From Aeromonas enteropelogenes (GTDB lineage Bacteria; Pseudomonadota; Gammaproteobacteria; Enterobacterales; Aeromonadaceae), in assembly GCF_000819845.1 (NCBI RefSeq), contig NZ_CDCG01000027.1, positions 1 to 64,000 of the forward strand: a stretch of DNA of 64,000 nucleotides, read 5' to 3'. This document shows, in pieces, positions 1 through 8,026 of the stretch. Position 1 is the first letter of the stretch. Each line of letters opens with the position of its first letter. A program made the translations under genes and the position numbers. Under the pieces are notes generated by a model. It searched no databases. It saw only the letters and a list, made by a program, of their open reading frames with translations, and had not been told where the DNA came from.

Positions 1-3
1 ATT

Positions 4-20
4 CAAATTGTTAAAGAGCG
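4..20 (-). promoter_or_regulatory. rRNA leader boxA antitermination element
   Basis: On the minus strand this reads GCTCTTTAACAATTTG, which matches the boxA element of enterobacterial rRNA leaders where Nus factors assemble the antitermination complex. It lies just downstream of two rRNA-type promoters on the same strand. The 16S gene itself would begin beyond the left edge of the window. Confidence 0.85.
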
Positions 21-46
21 TGGCGCTTGTCGCGCTGAGGTGGCGT

Positions 47-74
47 ATAATACCTTCCTCACTTCGAAAGTCAA
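47..74 (-). promoter_or_regulatory. rrn P2 promoter
   Basis: On the minus strand, TTGACT (69-74) and TATTAT (47-52) are separated by 16 bp. This closely resembles E. coli rrn P2, including the 16-bp spacer. It sits between P1 and boxA and drives the rRNA operon leaving the window to the left. Confidence 0.8.
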
Positions 75-162
75 GCGCTTGTTTTCGCTTTTCTTTCGGC
101 GCTAGCTTCACGAGGAAGCGAGCTCATCAGGTTGGCGTGTTCTGCCGTGCTGGTGAGGGCGC

Positions 163-190
163 ATTATAGGGAGCGGCGTTTCGATGACAA
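163..190 (-). promoter_or_regulatory. rrn P1 promoter
   Basis: On the minus strand, TTGTCA (185-190) and TATAAT (163-168) are separated by 16 bp and followed by a GC-rich discriminator (GCGCCC). That layout is typical of stringently controlled rRNA P1 promoters. Immediately upstream (191-250) is a strongly AT-rich tract that would serve as an UP element and Fis region. Confidence 0.85.
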
Positions 191-460
191 GACTTTTTTT
201 GAAGAAAATCACGAAAATTTCAAATCTTTCAATTAGAAACAACTTATTCAGTGTATATATACAAGGTTATCCACAAAACAGCGGTTCCACGCCCTTTTAA
301 GCGTCATTTCTGACAACGCAAAGGGCTCCCGGAATGCCATACTGACGTCGATAACCTCTCCCTAGTGGTCCGTGGTAGCGCCAATCAGGAAAGCTGGTTA
401 CCATGGAGGTGAATATAGTGTTGCACCTTTTTTGCTTTCATTTACAAAAGGTCTTTTAAG
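191..460. other. Intergenic region upstream of rrn P1 and the RRM gene
   Basis: Bases 191-250 are AT-rich and fit an rrn UP element. From 250 to 424 there is no convincing gene. Bases 425-452 can form a hairpin, ACCTTTT pairing with AAAAGGT, that would include the AAAGG ribosome-binding site of the following gene. Confidence 0.5.
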
Positions 461-952
461 ATGAATTTATCCAAATTTCCCGTCTATGTGCAGGCCGCCA
501 TCCTTGCACTGGTATTGGCAGTTATCGGTTATCTGGTTGCTCAAGCCCTGCAGTTTTCTTTGAAGGCGGAAGTTATTTTTGCCGTGGGCCTGGCTATCGG
601 TGGTTTTATCGTCCCGCTCTGCCTGAAACGTTCCCCGGCCAATGCCGTAGATGCGGTCGCCAATCAGGAGACATGCACCTTATATGTAGGCAACCTGCCA
701 TATCGGGCCAACGAGATCGCCGTGCGCGAATTGTTTGCCGAGCAAGGCCAGGTGATTTCCGTTCGCCTGATGAAAGACAAGGCGACCGGCAAGCGCAGAG
801 GATTTGGCTTTGTGGAGATGCCCGCCGCCGATGCTGCCAAGGCGATTGCAGCCTTGAATGACAAGGAGTATCAACAGCGCACCCTGAAGGTACGTGAAGC
901 CAACGACAAGCGGGATAAAGAAGAGAAGGAAGGTGGCGAGGCTGACGCCTGA
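461..952 (+). CDS. Membrane-anchored RRM RNA-binding protein
   Basis: This 163-aa protein has two predicted membrane helices (about residues 9-30 and 37-55) followed by one RNA recognition motif. RNP2 is LYVGNL (74-79) and RNP1 is RGFGFVEM (113-120), both with the aromatic residues that stack on RNA bases. The tail is short, charged and Lys/Glu-rich. Similar short RRM proteins are common in cyanobacteria and in Vibrio/Aeromonas. Binding single-stranded RNA at the inner membrane is inferred from the domain order; no target is known. The ATG is preceded by AAAGG about 9 bases upstream, inside a possible hairpin. An intrinsic terminator follows at 995-1031. Confidence 0.85.
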   Translation: MNLSKFPVYVQAAILALVLAVIGYLVAQALQFSLKAEVIFAVGLAIGGFIVPLCLKRSPANAVDAVANQETCTLYVGNLPYRANEIAVRELFAEQGQVISVRLMKDKATGKRRGFGFVEMPAADAAKAIAALNDKEYQQRTLKVREANDKRDKEEKEGGEADA

Positions 953-970
953 CCTGAGCGTCGGAATACC

Positions 971-1774
971 TCAGTAACGTACCTCTTCCAGTGATGACAG
1001 CCCCCATGCTTGCAAGGGGGCTGTCAGTTTTTGAGCCTCCCCATCCAGCCGGGTGCAATAAGCCCGAGCAATCACCTCATCGCAGTGAATCTGGCCGGAA
1101 GCGGCATGGCCCCCGTTGGCCAGCAACCAGGCCACCCGTTTGGCCACCGCGCAACCCGAATCGACGAGCCGGCACCCTGGCATCAGTTGCTGGATCTCCT
1201 CATTCAATAACGGGAAGTGAGTACAACCCAGCACCAGCGTATCCGGCATGCACTCCCCTTCCAGCCACTCGGCCAGGACTTCGCGCAACAGCGGCATGTT
1301 GACCGGCAGTCCGGCCAGCTTGTGCTCGGCCTCGATGACCAGCTCTGTCGTGCCTTTGAGCAGCACCCGCTTGCCGGGGGCAAACTGGGCGATCAACTCC
1401 TGGGTATAGTGGCGGCTGACCGTGCCGGGCGTTGCCAGAAGACCGATGCAACCATTGCGGGTCAGGGCGGCTGCCGGCTTGATGGCGGGCACGACTCCCA
1501 CGACCGGAATGGCCAGTGCGGCACGCAGCGCGGGCAACGCTATGGTGCTCGCTGTGTTGCAGGCGATCACCACCAGGTCGATGGCATGTACTGTCACCAT
1601 GTGACTGACGAGACCGGTACAGACCGCGATCAGATCGGGTTCGCTCAGTTCGCCGTAGGGGAAGTTGGCGTTGTCGAAACAGTAGAAATAGTTGTGGGCC
1701 GGCAGGACGCGGCGGATCTCGCGATAGATGGTGAGGCCACCCATACCGGAATCAAACACGAGAATATTGGCCAC
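971..1774 (-). CDS. murI: Glutamate racemase
   Basis: MurI interconverts L- and D-glutamate in the cytoplasm, supplying D-Glu for peptidoglycan. The 267-aa length is normal. The two catalytic cysteines are visible in ACNTAS (Cys72) and GCTHFP (Cys184), and the N-terminal FDSGMGG loop is typical of the family. The gene lies downstream of btuB on the same strand with an rRNA operon beyond it, the same order as btuB-murI-rrnB in E. coli. A terminator-like hairpin at 1834-1854 separates it from btuB, so it may have its own promoter. Confidence 0.96.
   Translation of the reverse strand: MANILVFDSGMGGLTIYREIRRVLPAHNYFYCFDNANFPYGELSEPDLIAVCTGLVSHMVTVHAIDLVVIACNTASTIALPALRAALAIPVVGVVPAIKPAAALTRNGCIGLLATPGTVSRHYTQELIAQFAPGKRVLLKGTTELVIEAEHKLAGLPVNMPLLREVLAEWLEGECMPDTLVLGCTHFPLLNEEIQQLMPGCRLVDSGCAVAKRVAWLLANGGHAASGQIHCDEVIARAYCTRLDGEAQKLTAPLQAWGLSSLEEVRY
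995..1031 (+). terminator. Intrinsic terminator of the RRM gene, antisense to murI
   Basis: TGACAGCCCCC (995-1005) and GGGGGCTGTCA (1016-1026) form an 11-bp perfect stem followed by GTTTTT. It acts on plus-strand transcripts but lies within the last codons of the convergent murI gene, so both constraints fall on the same bases. Confidence 0.75.
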
Positions 1775-1833
1775 TTGAGCTCCCCCTTTGGTGCAAGGGG
1801 GCGATCATACTCCCGGCTGCGGCCAATAGAAAA

Positions 1834-1854
1834 GGCCCTGCCAATGGCAGGGCC
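1834..1854 (-). terminator. Intrinsic terminator after btuB
   Basis: GGCCCTGCC (1834-1842) and GGCAGGGCC (1846-1854) form a 9-bp stem with a 3-nt loop. On the minus strand it is followed by TTTTCT. It lies between the btuB stop and the murI start. Confidence 0.75.
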
Positions 1855-1883
1855 CCGGTTTTTTCCGATCAGACGGATACAGC

Positions 1884-3749
1884 TTACAGGGAGTAATCCA
1901 TGGTGATGTAGTAAGCGCGCTCATCAGCCGGATAGCCGACCGCGGTCTGATACTCCTTGTCCAGCAGGTTGTTGATCTTGCCGGACACCTTCAGCGCCGG
2001 CGTCACCTTGTAACCCACCGCCAGATTCCACACGCTGTAACCACCCAGCTCGGTGGTGTTGGCCGCGTTGCCATAGCGCTCGCCCTGGTAAATCCAGCTC
2101 AGGGAGCCGTCAAACTGCTGCCACTGCGCCTCTGTCACCCACTTGGCGCCCTTGCGGGATATCAGCTGCAGCTGTTTGTCGGTGATCCTGTCTTTGGGAT
2201 CCTTGTATTCGGCAGAGACCCGATGGCTCAACCAGCCGGTGTCAAACTCCCCTTCCAGCTCGACCCCTTCGATCCGTGCCTTGCCCACGTTTTGCGGCGT
2301 CCACATCCCCTGGCTATCGGGAGCCCACTGGATCATCTGCTCGAAATCGTTGCGATAGCCAGTCAGGCGCCACTCCACCCCGGCGGTCTGACCATCCAGC
2401 ATCAATTCGCTGCTCTTCGACTCTTCCGGCTTCAGCTTGCTGTTGCCGGAGCCCGGATAGTAGAGATCGTTGAAAGTCGGTGCACGGAAGCCGGTGCCGT
2501 AACGGGCACTGAGACGGTAATCCTCTGCGAAACGCCAGCCCGCTCCGGTCTGCCAAGTGTTGTGACGGCCAAACTGTTCGTTGTCGTCGCTGCGTCCGCT
2601 CAACTCGGCCTGCCAGGTCTGGTTGTCAAACTGGGCGAGGGCATAGAGGCCGGTGTTGTCACGTTCTTTGGCGTCAGCCGGATAGGTGGCGCCGGAGGAG
2701 CGGGAGCGATCATCCAGCATGTCGCGCTGCCAGTCGGCCCCGCCACCCAGGGTCCAGAACTCGTTCACCTTGAAGCTGTTGACCCAGTTCAGGCTGTACT
2801 GGCGGGTATAGGTGCGGTTAACAGCCTGATCGCGACCGCTGTTGTCCGGATAGTCGTAAGCGTCCTGCTTGGAAAAGGCACCGCGCAGCTCGCTCAGGTA
2901 ACGATCATCGTGATAGCGGGAACCGAGCTGGTAGCTCTGGTTCTCGGTCCAGGTTTCGTTACGCTGATGATTCGCCGGCCCCCAGGCGGAAGCAGCGGAC
3001 GAACTGTCGTACTGGGCAACGTTGCGGAACCAGCGGGTCGTCCCGAACAGATCCCAGTTGCCAGTGAGCGCCTGCTGATAGTCCAGCATGGCGTTATAAC
3101 CGCGGTGGCCATGACGATCGCCATCATTGATACCGGGCAGAGGATGTACGTTGTAGCCGGACTCGTCGTCAAAGCCGCCGGCGACTTTGAGCTGACCCGC
3201 CTCGCCCACCTGGCTGGCGCTGCTGAACGCCGCCTGGCGCTGTTGATTGGAACCAGCCCCCAGGTTGAACTTGTGCTGGTTGGTGCCCTGCTCGGGGCGC
3301 GTGATGATGTTGATCACCCCGCCGATGGCATCGGAGCCATAGATGGATGCACGCGGGCCGCGAATATATTCGATCCGCTCGACCTGATTGAGCGGCAGGT
3401 TGTTGAGTTCGGTCATGCCGGCGGTCAGGGAGGCGCTGCGCACGCCGTCTACCAGCACCAGCGTCTGGGAAGAGGTACCGCCGCGCACCCGCAGCGAGCT
3501 CAGTTGACCGCGGCCACCATTGCTGACCACTTCCACGCCGGGCAGGGTCTTGACCACATCGGTCACAGTCTGGGCTTGCAGGCGATCGATCTCGTCCCGG
3601 CTGATCACATTGACGGGAGCCAGTACGCTGGAGGCGGGTTGGGCGACGCGAGTGGCGGTCACCACCATGGTAGGATTGACAGGAATGGTCAGCTGCTGGG
3701 CAAATGCCGCCGTCGGCAACAGGGCAGCCGCCAATAATTTCTTGGACAT
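1884..3749 (-). CDS. btuB: TonB-dependent vitamin B12 outer-membrane receptor
   Basis: This 621-aa outer-membrane receptor begins with a signal peptide ending near AFAQQ. A TonB box (PTMVVTATR, about residues 26-34), a plug domain (LRVRGG, IEYIRGPRAS, YGSDAIGGVINI) and a C-terminal beta-barrel follow. BtuB imports cobalamin with energy from TonB-ExbBD. Cobalamin specificity is supported by the riboswitch directly upstream and by synteny with E. coli btuB-murI. The ATG has AAGGAT at a suitable distance. The chain ends in DYSL rather than the usual terminal phenylalanine of outer-membrane barrels, a small departure from the norm. Confidence 0.93.
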   Translation of the reverse strand: MSKKLLAAALLPTAAFAQQLTIPVNPTMVVTATRVAQPASSVLAPVNVISRDEIDRLQAQTVTDVVKTLPGVEVVSNGGRGQLSSLRVRGGTSSQTLVLVDGVRSASLTAGMTELNNLPLNQVERIEYIRGPRASIYGSDAIGGVINIITRPEQGTNQHKFNLGAGSNQQRQAAFSSASQVGEAGQLKVAGGFDDESGYNVHPLPGINDGDRHGHRGYNAMLDYQQALTGNWDLFGTTRWFRNVAQYDSSSAASAWGPANHQRNETWTENQSYQLGSRYHDDRYLSELRGAFSKQDAYDYPDNSGRDQAVNRTYTRQYSLNWVNSFKVNEFWTLGGGADWQRDMLDDRSRSSGATYPADAKERDNTGLYALAQFDNQTWQAELSGRSDDNEQFGRHNTWQTGAGWRFAEDYRLSARYGTGFRAPTFNDLYYPGSGNSKLKPEESKSSELMLDGQTAGVEWRLTGYRNDFEQMIQWAPDSQGMWTPQNVGKARIEGVELEGEFDTGWLSHRVSAEYKDPKDRITDKQLQLISRKGAKWVTEAQWQQFDGSLSWIYQGERYGNAANTTELGGYSVWNLAVGYKVTPALKVSGKINNLLDKEYQTAVGYPADERAYYITMDYSL

Positions 3750-3811
3750 GAGAGATCCTTAAGTTCGCGTAAGCATCTACTTCGTGGCCGGTTTCTCTCG
3801 GCCCGAAATAC

Positions 3812-3972
3812 GAACTCTGGCAGGTCTTCGGGCTGGGGGGCTGATGACCTACGGCGACGGCTTCCCACCTGACGGCAGTGCCCTGATGTCGCTTCGTTCC
3901 CCCTTACCGCTGCGCGCCAGCTCCGGATTTTCACCGGATTCCCTATTAAGCATGATGCGCCAAAGCGGGGGG
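3812..3972 (-). ncRNA. Cobalamin riboswitch of btuB
   Basis: The minus strand upstream of btuB carries the conserved landmarks of the cobalamin riboswitch. In order these are AGGGAATCCGGTG near the 5' end, AATCCGGAGCTG, a B12-box-like GGCACTGCC, and GAAGACCTGCC at the 3' end. In enteric btuB leaders, adenosylcobalamin binding blocks ribosome access and lowers expression; the same control is inferred here. About 60 bases separate the aptamer from the btuB start. Confidence 0.9.
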
Positions 3973-3973
3973 G

Positions 3974-4002
3974 ATTATAGGCAGACGCATATCGGATGTA
4001 TA
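3974..4002 (-). promoter_or_regulatory. Probable btuB promoter
   Basis: On the minus strand TATACA (3997-4002) and TATAAT (3974-3979) are spaced by 17 bp, placing the start of transcription at the 5' end of the riboswitch. Confidence 0.6.
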
Positions 4003-4015
4003 GCCATCCAGATTT

Positions 4016-4918
4016 CTATTTTTTATTTTCCAGTGCCGCCAATCGCTGGCCGGCCCCCTCCATCACCGCCTTCACGCCGGGGTGGGAGAGATGACGACCA
4101 GCCGAGACAAGATAGTAGGAGAGGGTGACCTCGGGCAGGGTGGCAATCCACTCGACACCATAGACGCGGGTTATCTCCTCCCCCATGGCGAGCGGAGCCG
4201 GAAAGATCCCCATCCCCGCCTTGCCAAACGACTTCATCAGGGCGGAGTCATCGAACTGGCCGACCAGGTGGGGATGGATACCCTGCTGGTGATACCAGGC
4301 CAGCAAGCGATCATGGGTCACCGACTTTTCACCCGGGATCAGCACGGGCAACCCCTCCAGCGCGGCGGGAAACCCCTTGCGGGCCTGCGCCGCCAGCGCC
4401 GGGCTGGCAAACAGGGCCAGCGGGCTGCGCCCCAGCTCGTGGTTATAGCCGCGGATGCCGCTGTCGGGGGGCAGCGGGCGGTCGGTCAGCACCATGTCCA
4501 ATTTGTGTCTGGCCAGCTCGCTGAAGAGCTGGTCTGGCCGTTCCTCATGACAGATCAGCCGAAGCGGGGTCGCCAGTGCCATGGCCGGCGCCAGCAGTTC
4601 GAACGCCAGGGTGCGGGGGACTGACGCGGTAATCCCCACCTGCATGGTCAGCTCCTGGCTGGCGTGGCGCAAGGAGTGCTCCAGCTCGGCACCGAGCGAG
4701 AAGATGGCCCCGGCCTGTTCGAGCGCCTGGCGCCCGGCCGCCGTCAGCACGAGCCGCCTGCCGACCCTGTTGAACAGCGCCACGCCGAGGGATTGCTCCA
4801 GCTCGGCCACCTGGCCGCTGATGGTCTGCGGGGTCAGATGCAACTGCTGCGCCGCCCGCGTCACGCCACCGCTGCGGGCCACATGCCAGAAGTAGTAGAG
4901 CTGTTTGTAGTTGAGCAT
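4016..4918 (-). CDS. LysR-family regulator, NhaR-like
   Basis: This 300-aa LysR-type regulator has an N-terminal winged helix-turn-helix (residues 1-65) and a C-terminal ligand domain. The opening, LNYKQLYYFWHVARSGGV, and the TPQTISGQ recognition helix resemble E. coli NhaR, which responds to sodium and activates the antiporter gene nhaA. Here the gene is divergent from a sodium-dependent bicarbonate transporter gene, so that gene is the likely target. A candidate operator is at 4957-4969. Effector and target are inferred; the family call is firm. Confidence 0.85.
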   Translation of the reverse strand: MLNYKQLYYFWHVARSGGVTRAAQQLHLTPQTISGQVAELEQSLGVALFNRVGRRLVLTAAGRQALEQAGAIFSLGAELEHSLRHASQELTMQVGITASVPRTLAFELLAPAMALATPLRLICHEERPDQLFSELARHKLDMVLTDRPLPPDSGIRGYNHELGRSPLALFASPALAAQARKGFPAALEGLPVLIPGEKSVTHDRLLAWYHQQGIHPHLVGQFDDSALMKSFGKAGMGIFPAPLAMGEEITRVYGVEWIATLPEVTLSYYLVSAGRHLSHPGVKAVMEGAGQRLAALENKK

Positions 4919-4956
4919 CGGACCCCTTATCAGTTTTTACCGAACAACCATCAATC

Positions 4957-4969
4957 AAAATCTGATTTT
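4957..4969. promoter_or_regulatory. Candidate operator between the NhaR-like gene and sbtA
   Basis: AAAATC-T-GATTTT is a perfect 6-bp inverted repeat in the 110-bp divergent gap. LysR proteins commonly bind short AT-rich dyads of this kind. Assignment is by position only. Confidence 0.3.
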
Positions 4970-5028
4970 ATCGAAGCATCATGCACTCTAGCATGCAACC
5001 ACCCTGTGGACTGCTCCCGCGAGTCATC

Positions 5029-5955
5029 ATGTTGGATGTTGTTGTTCTCTTTTTCCTGTTTGGCCTGCTGGCCGGTTTGGTGCGTTCCGAGCTCAAACTA
5101 CCGCCCGCCCTCTACGATACCCTTTCTCTCTTTTTGCTGCTGGCCATCGGCCTCAAGGGCGGCGTCGGGCTGGCCCAGCAATCCCTGCTCCCCCTGCTGC
5201 CCCAGCTGGCGCTGGTGATCCTGCTCGGCGTGGTGCAGACCCTGCTCGGCTTTGTCCTGCTGCGCATTAAGATGAACCGGATCGATGCTGCCGCCACCGC
5301 CGCCCACTACGGTTCGGTCAGCGTGGCCACCTTCGCGGTCGGGGTGAACTGGCTCACCGAGCGCGGCATCGACTTCGAATCCCAGCTCTCCATCTTCCTG
5401 GCGGTGATGGAGATCCCGGCCATCCTGGTCGGCATAGTGTTGGCGCGTGGTGTGAGTCGCCAGACCCGCTGGCGGATGCTGGCCCACGAGACTTTCCTCG
5501 GCAAGGGGGTCACCCTGCTGCTCGGCGGCATGGCCATCGGCTATCTGGCCGGCCCGGAAGGGGTCGCTCCCCTCAAACCGCTCTTTGTCGACCTTTTCAA
5601 GGGAGCGCTGGCCCTGCTCCTGCTGGAAATGGGCCTCATTGTCGCGCGCCAGTGCCAGGACCTGCGCCGTCACGGTCTGTTCCTGCTCGGCTTCGCTCTG
5701 CTGATGCCGCTCGCTTCGGCCGGACTGGGATTGGCCGTCGGCAAGCTGATGGGGCTCTCCCTCGGCGGACTGACCCTGCTTGCCATCCTGGCCGCCAGCG
5801 CTTCTTATATTGCCGTGCCCGCCACCCTGCGCATCGCCCTGCCCCAGGCCAATCCCGGACTGTCGCTAAGCGCCGTGCTGGGGGTCACCTTCCCGTTCAA
5901 CATCATGCTGGGGATCCCGCTCTACCACAGCTGGGCCCGCCACTTCATGGAGTAG
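5029..5955 (+). CDS. Sodium-dependent bicarbonate transporter, SbtA-like
   Basis: This is a hydrophobic protein of about 308 aa with roughly ten predicted membrane helices. It looks like the SbtA family (formerly DUF897): an opening LFFLFGLLAGLVRSELKLP, a first-repeat LLLAIGLKGGVGLA and a second-repeat LLLLEMGLIVA. Cyanobacterial SbtA takes up bicarbonate with sodium. The start at 5029 was chosen because the first helix follows at once; ATGs at 4981 and 4993 are possible but would add a non-membrane tail. Ribosome-binding sites are weak for all. Four bases after the stop begins a PII-like sbtB, the partner expected for this family, and purEK follows. Confidence 0.85.
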   Translation: MLDVVVLFFLFGLLAGLVRSELKLPPALYDTLSLFLLLAIGLKGGVGLAQQSLLPLLPQLALVILLGVVQTLLGFVLLRIKMNRIDAAATAAHYGSVSVATFAVGVNWLTERGIDFESQLSIFLAVMEIPAILVGIVLARGVSRQTRWRMLAHETFLGKGVTLLLGGMAIGYLAGPEGVAPLKPLFVDLFKGALALLLLEMGLIVARQCQDLRRHGLFLLGFALLMPLASAGLGLAVGKLMGLSLGGLTLLAILAASASYIAVPATLRIALPQANPGLSLSAVLGVTFPFNIMLGIPLYHSWARHFME

Positions 5956-5959
5956 CCAT

Positions 5960-6262
5960 ATGCAGACCGAGACCCGCACCCTGCTGACCATAGTGACAGA
6001 GGCCACCCTGGAACCCACCCTGCTGCGCACCCTGACCCGAGAAGGGTTGCGCGGCTACACCATCACGGACGCCCGGGGCCGGGGAGACCATGGCGAACGC
6101 AACGCCAGCTGGAGCGAAAGCGGCAATATCAGGCTGGAGGCGATCTGCACTCGCGAGCAGGCCGAGCGATTGATGGAACATATTAAGATCCGTTACTACC
6201 CCGATTACGCTATGATTGCGTTCCTGCAAACGGTCGAAATAGTGCGACCCGAGAAATTCTGA
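5960..6262 (+). CDS. PII-like signalling protein, SbtB-like
   Basis: This 100-aa ferredoxin-fold protein of the PII superfamily has a T-loop region (GRGDHGERNASW) and a C-terminal strand typical of SbtB. In cyanobacteria SbtB binds adenine nucleotides, including cAMP, and gates SbtA from the cytoplasmic side. The C-terminal CGPxGC redox loop of some cyanobacterial SbtB proteins is absent. The 4-bp gap after sbtA indicates co-translation. A role in regulating the neighbouring transporter is a family-based inference; the nucleotide sensed here is unknown. Confidence 0.82.
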   Translation: MQTETRTLLTIVTEATLEPTLLRTLTREGLRGYTITDARGRGDHGERNASWSESGNIRLEAICTREQAERLMEHIKIRYYPDYAMIAFLQTVEIVRPEKF

Positions 6263-6283
6263 GCCGGCATGCCGGCTTGTTTT
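6262..6283 (+). terminator. Weak hairpin after sbtB
   Basis: AGCCGGC (62-68 of this kilobase) pairs with GCCGGCT, followed by TGTTTT. The hairpin overlaps the sbtB stop codon. The broken U-tract suggests partial termination, leaving room for read-through into purE. Confidence 0.45.
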
Positions 6284-6292
6284 GCCAACCAG

Positions 6293-6308
6293 AGACAAAC
6301 GTTTGACT
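6293..6308 (+). promoter_or_regulatory. PurR box upstream of purE
   Basis: AGACAAACGTTTGACT matches the PurR operator ACGCAAACGTTTGCGT at 12 of 16 positions, including the whole AAACGTTTG core. It ends 13 bases before the purE start, so repressor bound with hypoxanthine or guanine would block transcription into purEK. Confidence 0.75.
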
Positions 6309-6321
6309 GCAAGGAGTAGTA

Positions 6322-6831
6322 ATGAGCACCCCTCCCCTGATCGGCCTGGTAATGGGCTCTGACTCTGACTGGCCCGTCATGCAAGCGGCCGCCCGCATCC
6401 TCAAGGAGCACGGGGTTCCCTACGAAGCGCGCGTGGTATCGGCCCACCGCACCCCGGATCTGCTGTTCGAATACGCCGCCAGCGCCCGCGAACGCGGCCT
6501 GCGCGCCATCATCGCCGGTGCCGGCGGTGCCGCCCACCTACCGGGCATGCTGGCCGCCAAGACCACGATTCCGGTGCTGGGCGTGCCGATCCCGACCCGC
6601 CAGCTCAAGGGGATGGACTCCCTGCTCTCCATCGTGCAGATGCCCAAGGGCGTACCGGTCGCCACCTTCGCCATCGGCGAGGCGGGTGCCGCCAACGCCG
6701 GCCTGTTTGCAGTCTCCCTGCTCTCCGTCGCTCAGGACGGCGACGCTCCCCGTTATCATCAGCAGCTCGACGGCTTTCGCGCCAAGGAGCGCGATCGGGT
6801 GCTGGCCCTCACCCTGGAGGAGCCGGCATGA
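6322..6831 (+). CDS. purE: N5-carboxyaminoimidazole ribonucleotide mutase
   Basis: PurE converts N5-CAIR to CAIR in purine biosynthesis in the cytoplasm. The 169-aa length is normal for the bacterial class I enzyme. The [10 protein letters not shown] phosphate loop at the N-terminus, SAHRTP and [11 protein letters not shown] are all present. A clear AAGGAG precedes the ATG. The gene overlaps purK by 4 bp (ATGA), so the two are translationally coupled. A PurR box lies directly upstream. Confidence 0.97.
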   Translation: MSTPPLIGLVMGSDSDWPVMQAAARILKEHGVPYEARVVSAHRTPDLLFEYAASARERGLRAIIAGAGGAAHLPGMLAAKTTIPVLGVPIPTRQLKGMDSLLSIVQMPKGVPVATFAIGEAGAANAGLFAVSLLSVAQDGDAPRYHQQLDGFRAKERDRVLALTLEEPA

Positions 6832-7952
6832 TACTGCCTCCCGCTACCCTGGGCATGCTCGGCGGCGGCCAGCTCGGCCGCTACTTCGTGATGTCTGCCC
6901 ACCGCCTTGGCTATCAGGTCATCGTGCTGGATCCGGATCCCGCCAGCATCGCCGGCGCCGCTGCCGACGATCAGATCATCGCAGCCTATGACGACGCCGA
7001 TGCCCTGGCCGAACTTGCCCGCCGCTGCGATGCCATCACCTGCGAGTTCGAGAACGTGCCGGCCACCTCCCTGGCACTGCTGGAGCAGCACAAGCCGGTG
7101 CGCCCGGCCGCGAGCGCGGTGCGCGTCTGTCAGGATCGTCGTGAAGAGAAAGCTTTCCTGGCTCGCGCCGGCGTACCCGTCGCGCCGAACCTGACCCTGC
7201 TGCCCCACGAGCCGCTGCCCGAGCTGCCGGATCACCTCTTCCCCGCCATCCTCAAGACCGCCCGCGAGGGTTATGACGGCAAGGGGCAGTGGACCATTCA
7301 CCAGGCCAGCGAGCTGCCGGCGGCTCTGGCCGCCAGCGGCGTACCCTGCGTGCTGGAAAAACGCCTGCCACTGGAAGGGGAGTTTGCCCTGACGCTGGCG
7401 CGCAGCCCGAGCGGTGCCATCAGCGCCCTGCCCCTGGTGCAGAACTGGCACAGCGGCGGCATCCTGGATCAGACCCGCTCCCCGGCCAACGTGCCGGCCC
7501 TGGAGGCCGAGGCCCAACGCATCGCCGAGCACATCATCGCCGCCCTCGACTACGTGGGCGTACTGACGGTGGAGTTCTTCCTGGTCGGCGGCCAGCTGCT
7601 GGTCAACGAGATGGCACCCCGCCCTCACAACTCGGGTCATCCCAGCATCGACAACGCCGGCTGCAGCCAGTTCGAGCTGCAGGTGCGCGCCCTGTGCGAT
7701 CTGCCACTGCCGGCACAGGCTGACGTTCAGCCTGCCATCCTGCTCAACCTGCTCGGGGATTTGTGGCAAGACGGCACCCCGGACTGGGCCGGCGCCCTGG
7801 CCCTGCCCGGGGTGCACCTGCACCTCTACGGCAAGGGCGAGGCCCGTCCCGGCCGCAAGATGGGCCACGTCACCGTCACCGGCCGCGACTGGCCGGCGGT
7901 CGAGGCCACCGCGCATCAGCTGCGCGCCCTGCTGGGCCTGCCGCCGCGCTAA
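6828..7952 (+). CDS. purK: N5-carboxyaminoimidazole ribonucleotide synthase
   Basis: PurK uses ATP and bicarbonate to carboxylate AIR to N5-CAIR, feeding PurE. This 374-aa ATP-grasp protein has the N-terminal [10 protein letters not shown] nucleotide-like fold, the [15 protein letters not shown]-binding loop and the metal-binding [12 protein letters not shown] segment. It overlaps purE and ends before a strong terminator. Its need for bicarbonate gives a plausible functional link to the upstream sbtAB genes. Confidence 0.97.
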   Translation: MILPPATLGMLGGGQLGRYFVMSAHRLGYQVIVLDPDPASIAGAAADDQIIAAYDDADALAELARRCDAITCEFENVPATSLALLEQHKPVRPAASAVRVCQDRREEKAFLARAGVPVAPNLTLLPHEPLPELPDHLFPAILKTAREGYDGKGQWTIHQASELPAALAASGVPCVLEKRLPLEGEFALTLARSPSGAISALPLVQNWHSGGILDQTRSPANVPALEAEAQRIAEHIIAALDYVGVLTVEFFLVGGQLLVNEMAPRPHNSGHPSIDNAGCSQFELQVRALCDLPLPAQADVQPAILLNLLGDLWQDGTPDWAGALALPGVHLHLYGKGEARPGRKMGHVTVTGRDWPAVEATAHQLRALLGLPPR

Positions 7953-7970
7953 GCGTCGCTGGTACCAACG

Positions 7971-8002
7971 AAAAGACCCGGGCCTTGGCCCGGGTCTTTT
8001 TT
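7971..8002. terminator. Bidirectional terminator between purK and yhjX-like gene
   Basis: AAAAGACCCGGGCC and GGCCCGGGTCTTTT form a perfect 14-bp stem with a 2-nt loop and T-runs on both sides, serving the two convergent genes. Confidence 0.9.
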
Positions 8003-8026
8003 ATGGTGCTGCCTTCAGACTAGGGA

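Noticed and set aside
2223-3737. 504-codon open frame on the plus strand opposite btuB
   Set aside because: It is the antisense shadow of a high-GC gene with clear TonB-receptor motifs, has no ribosome-binding site and resembles no protein family.
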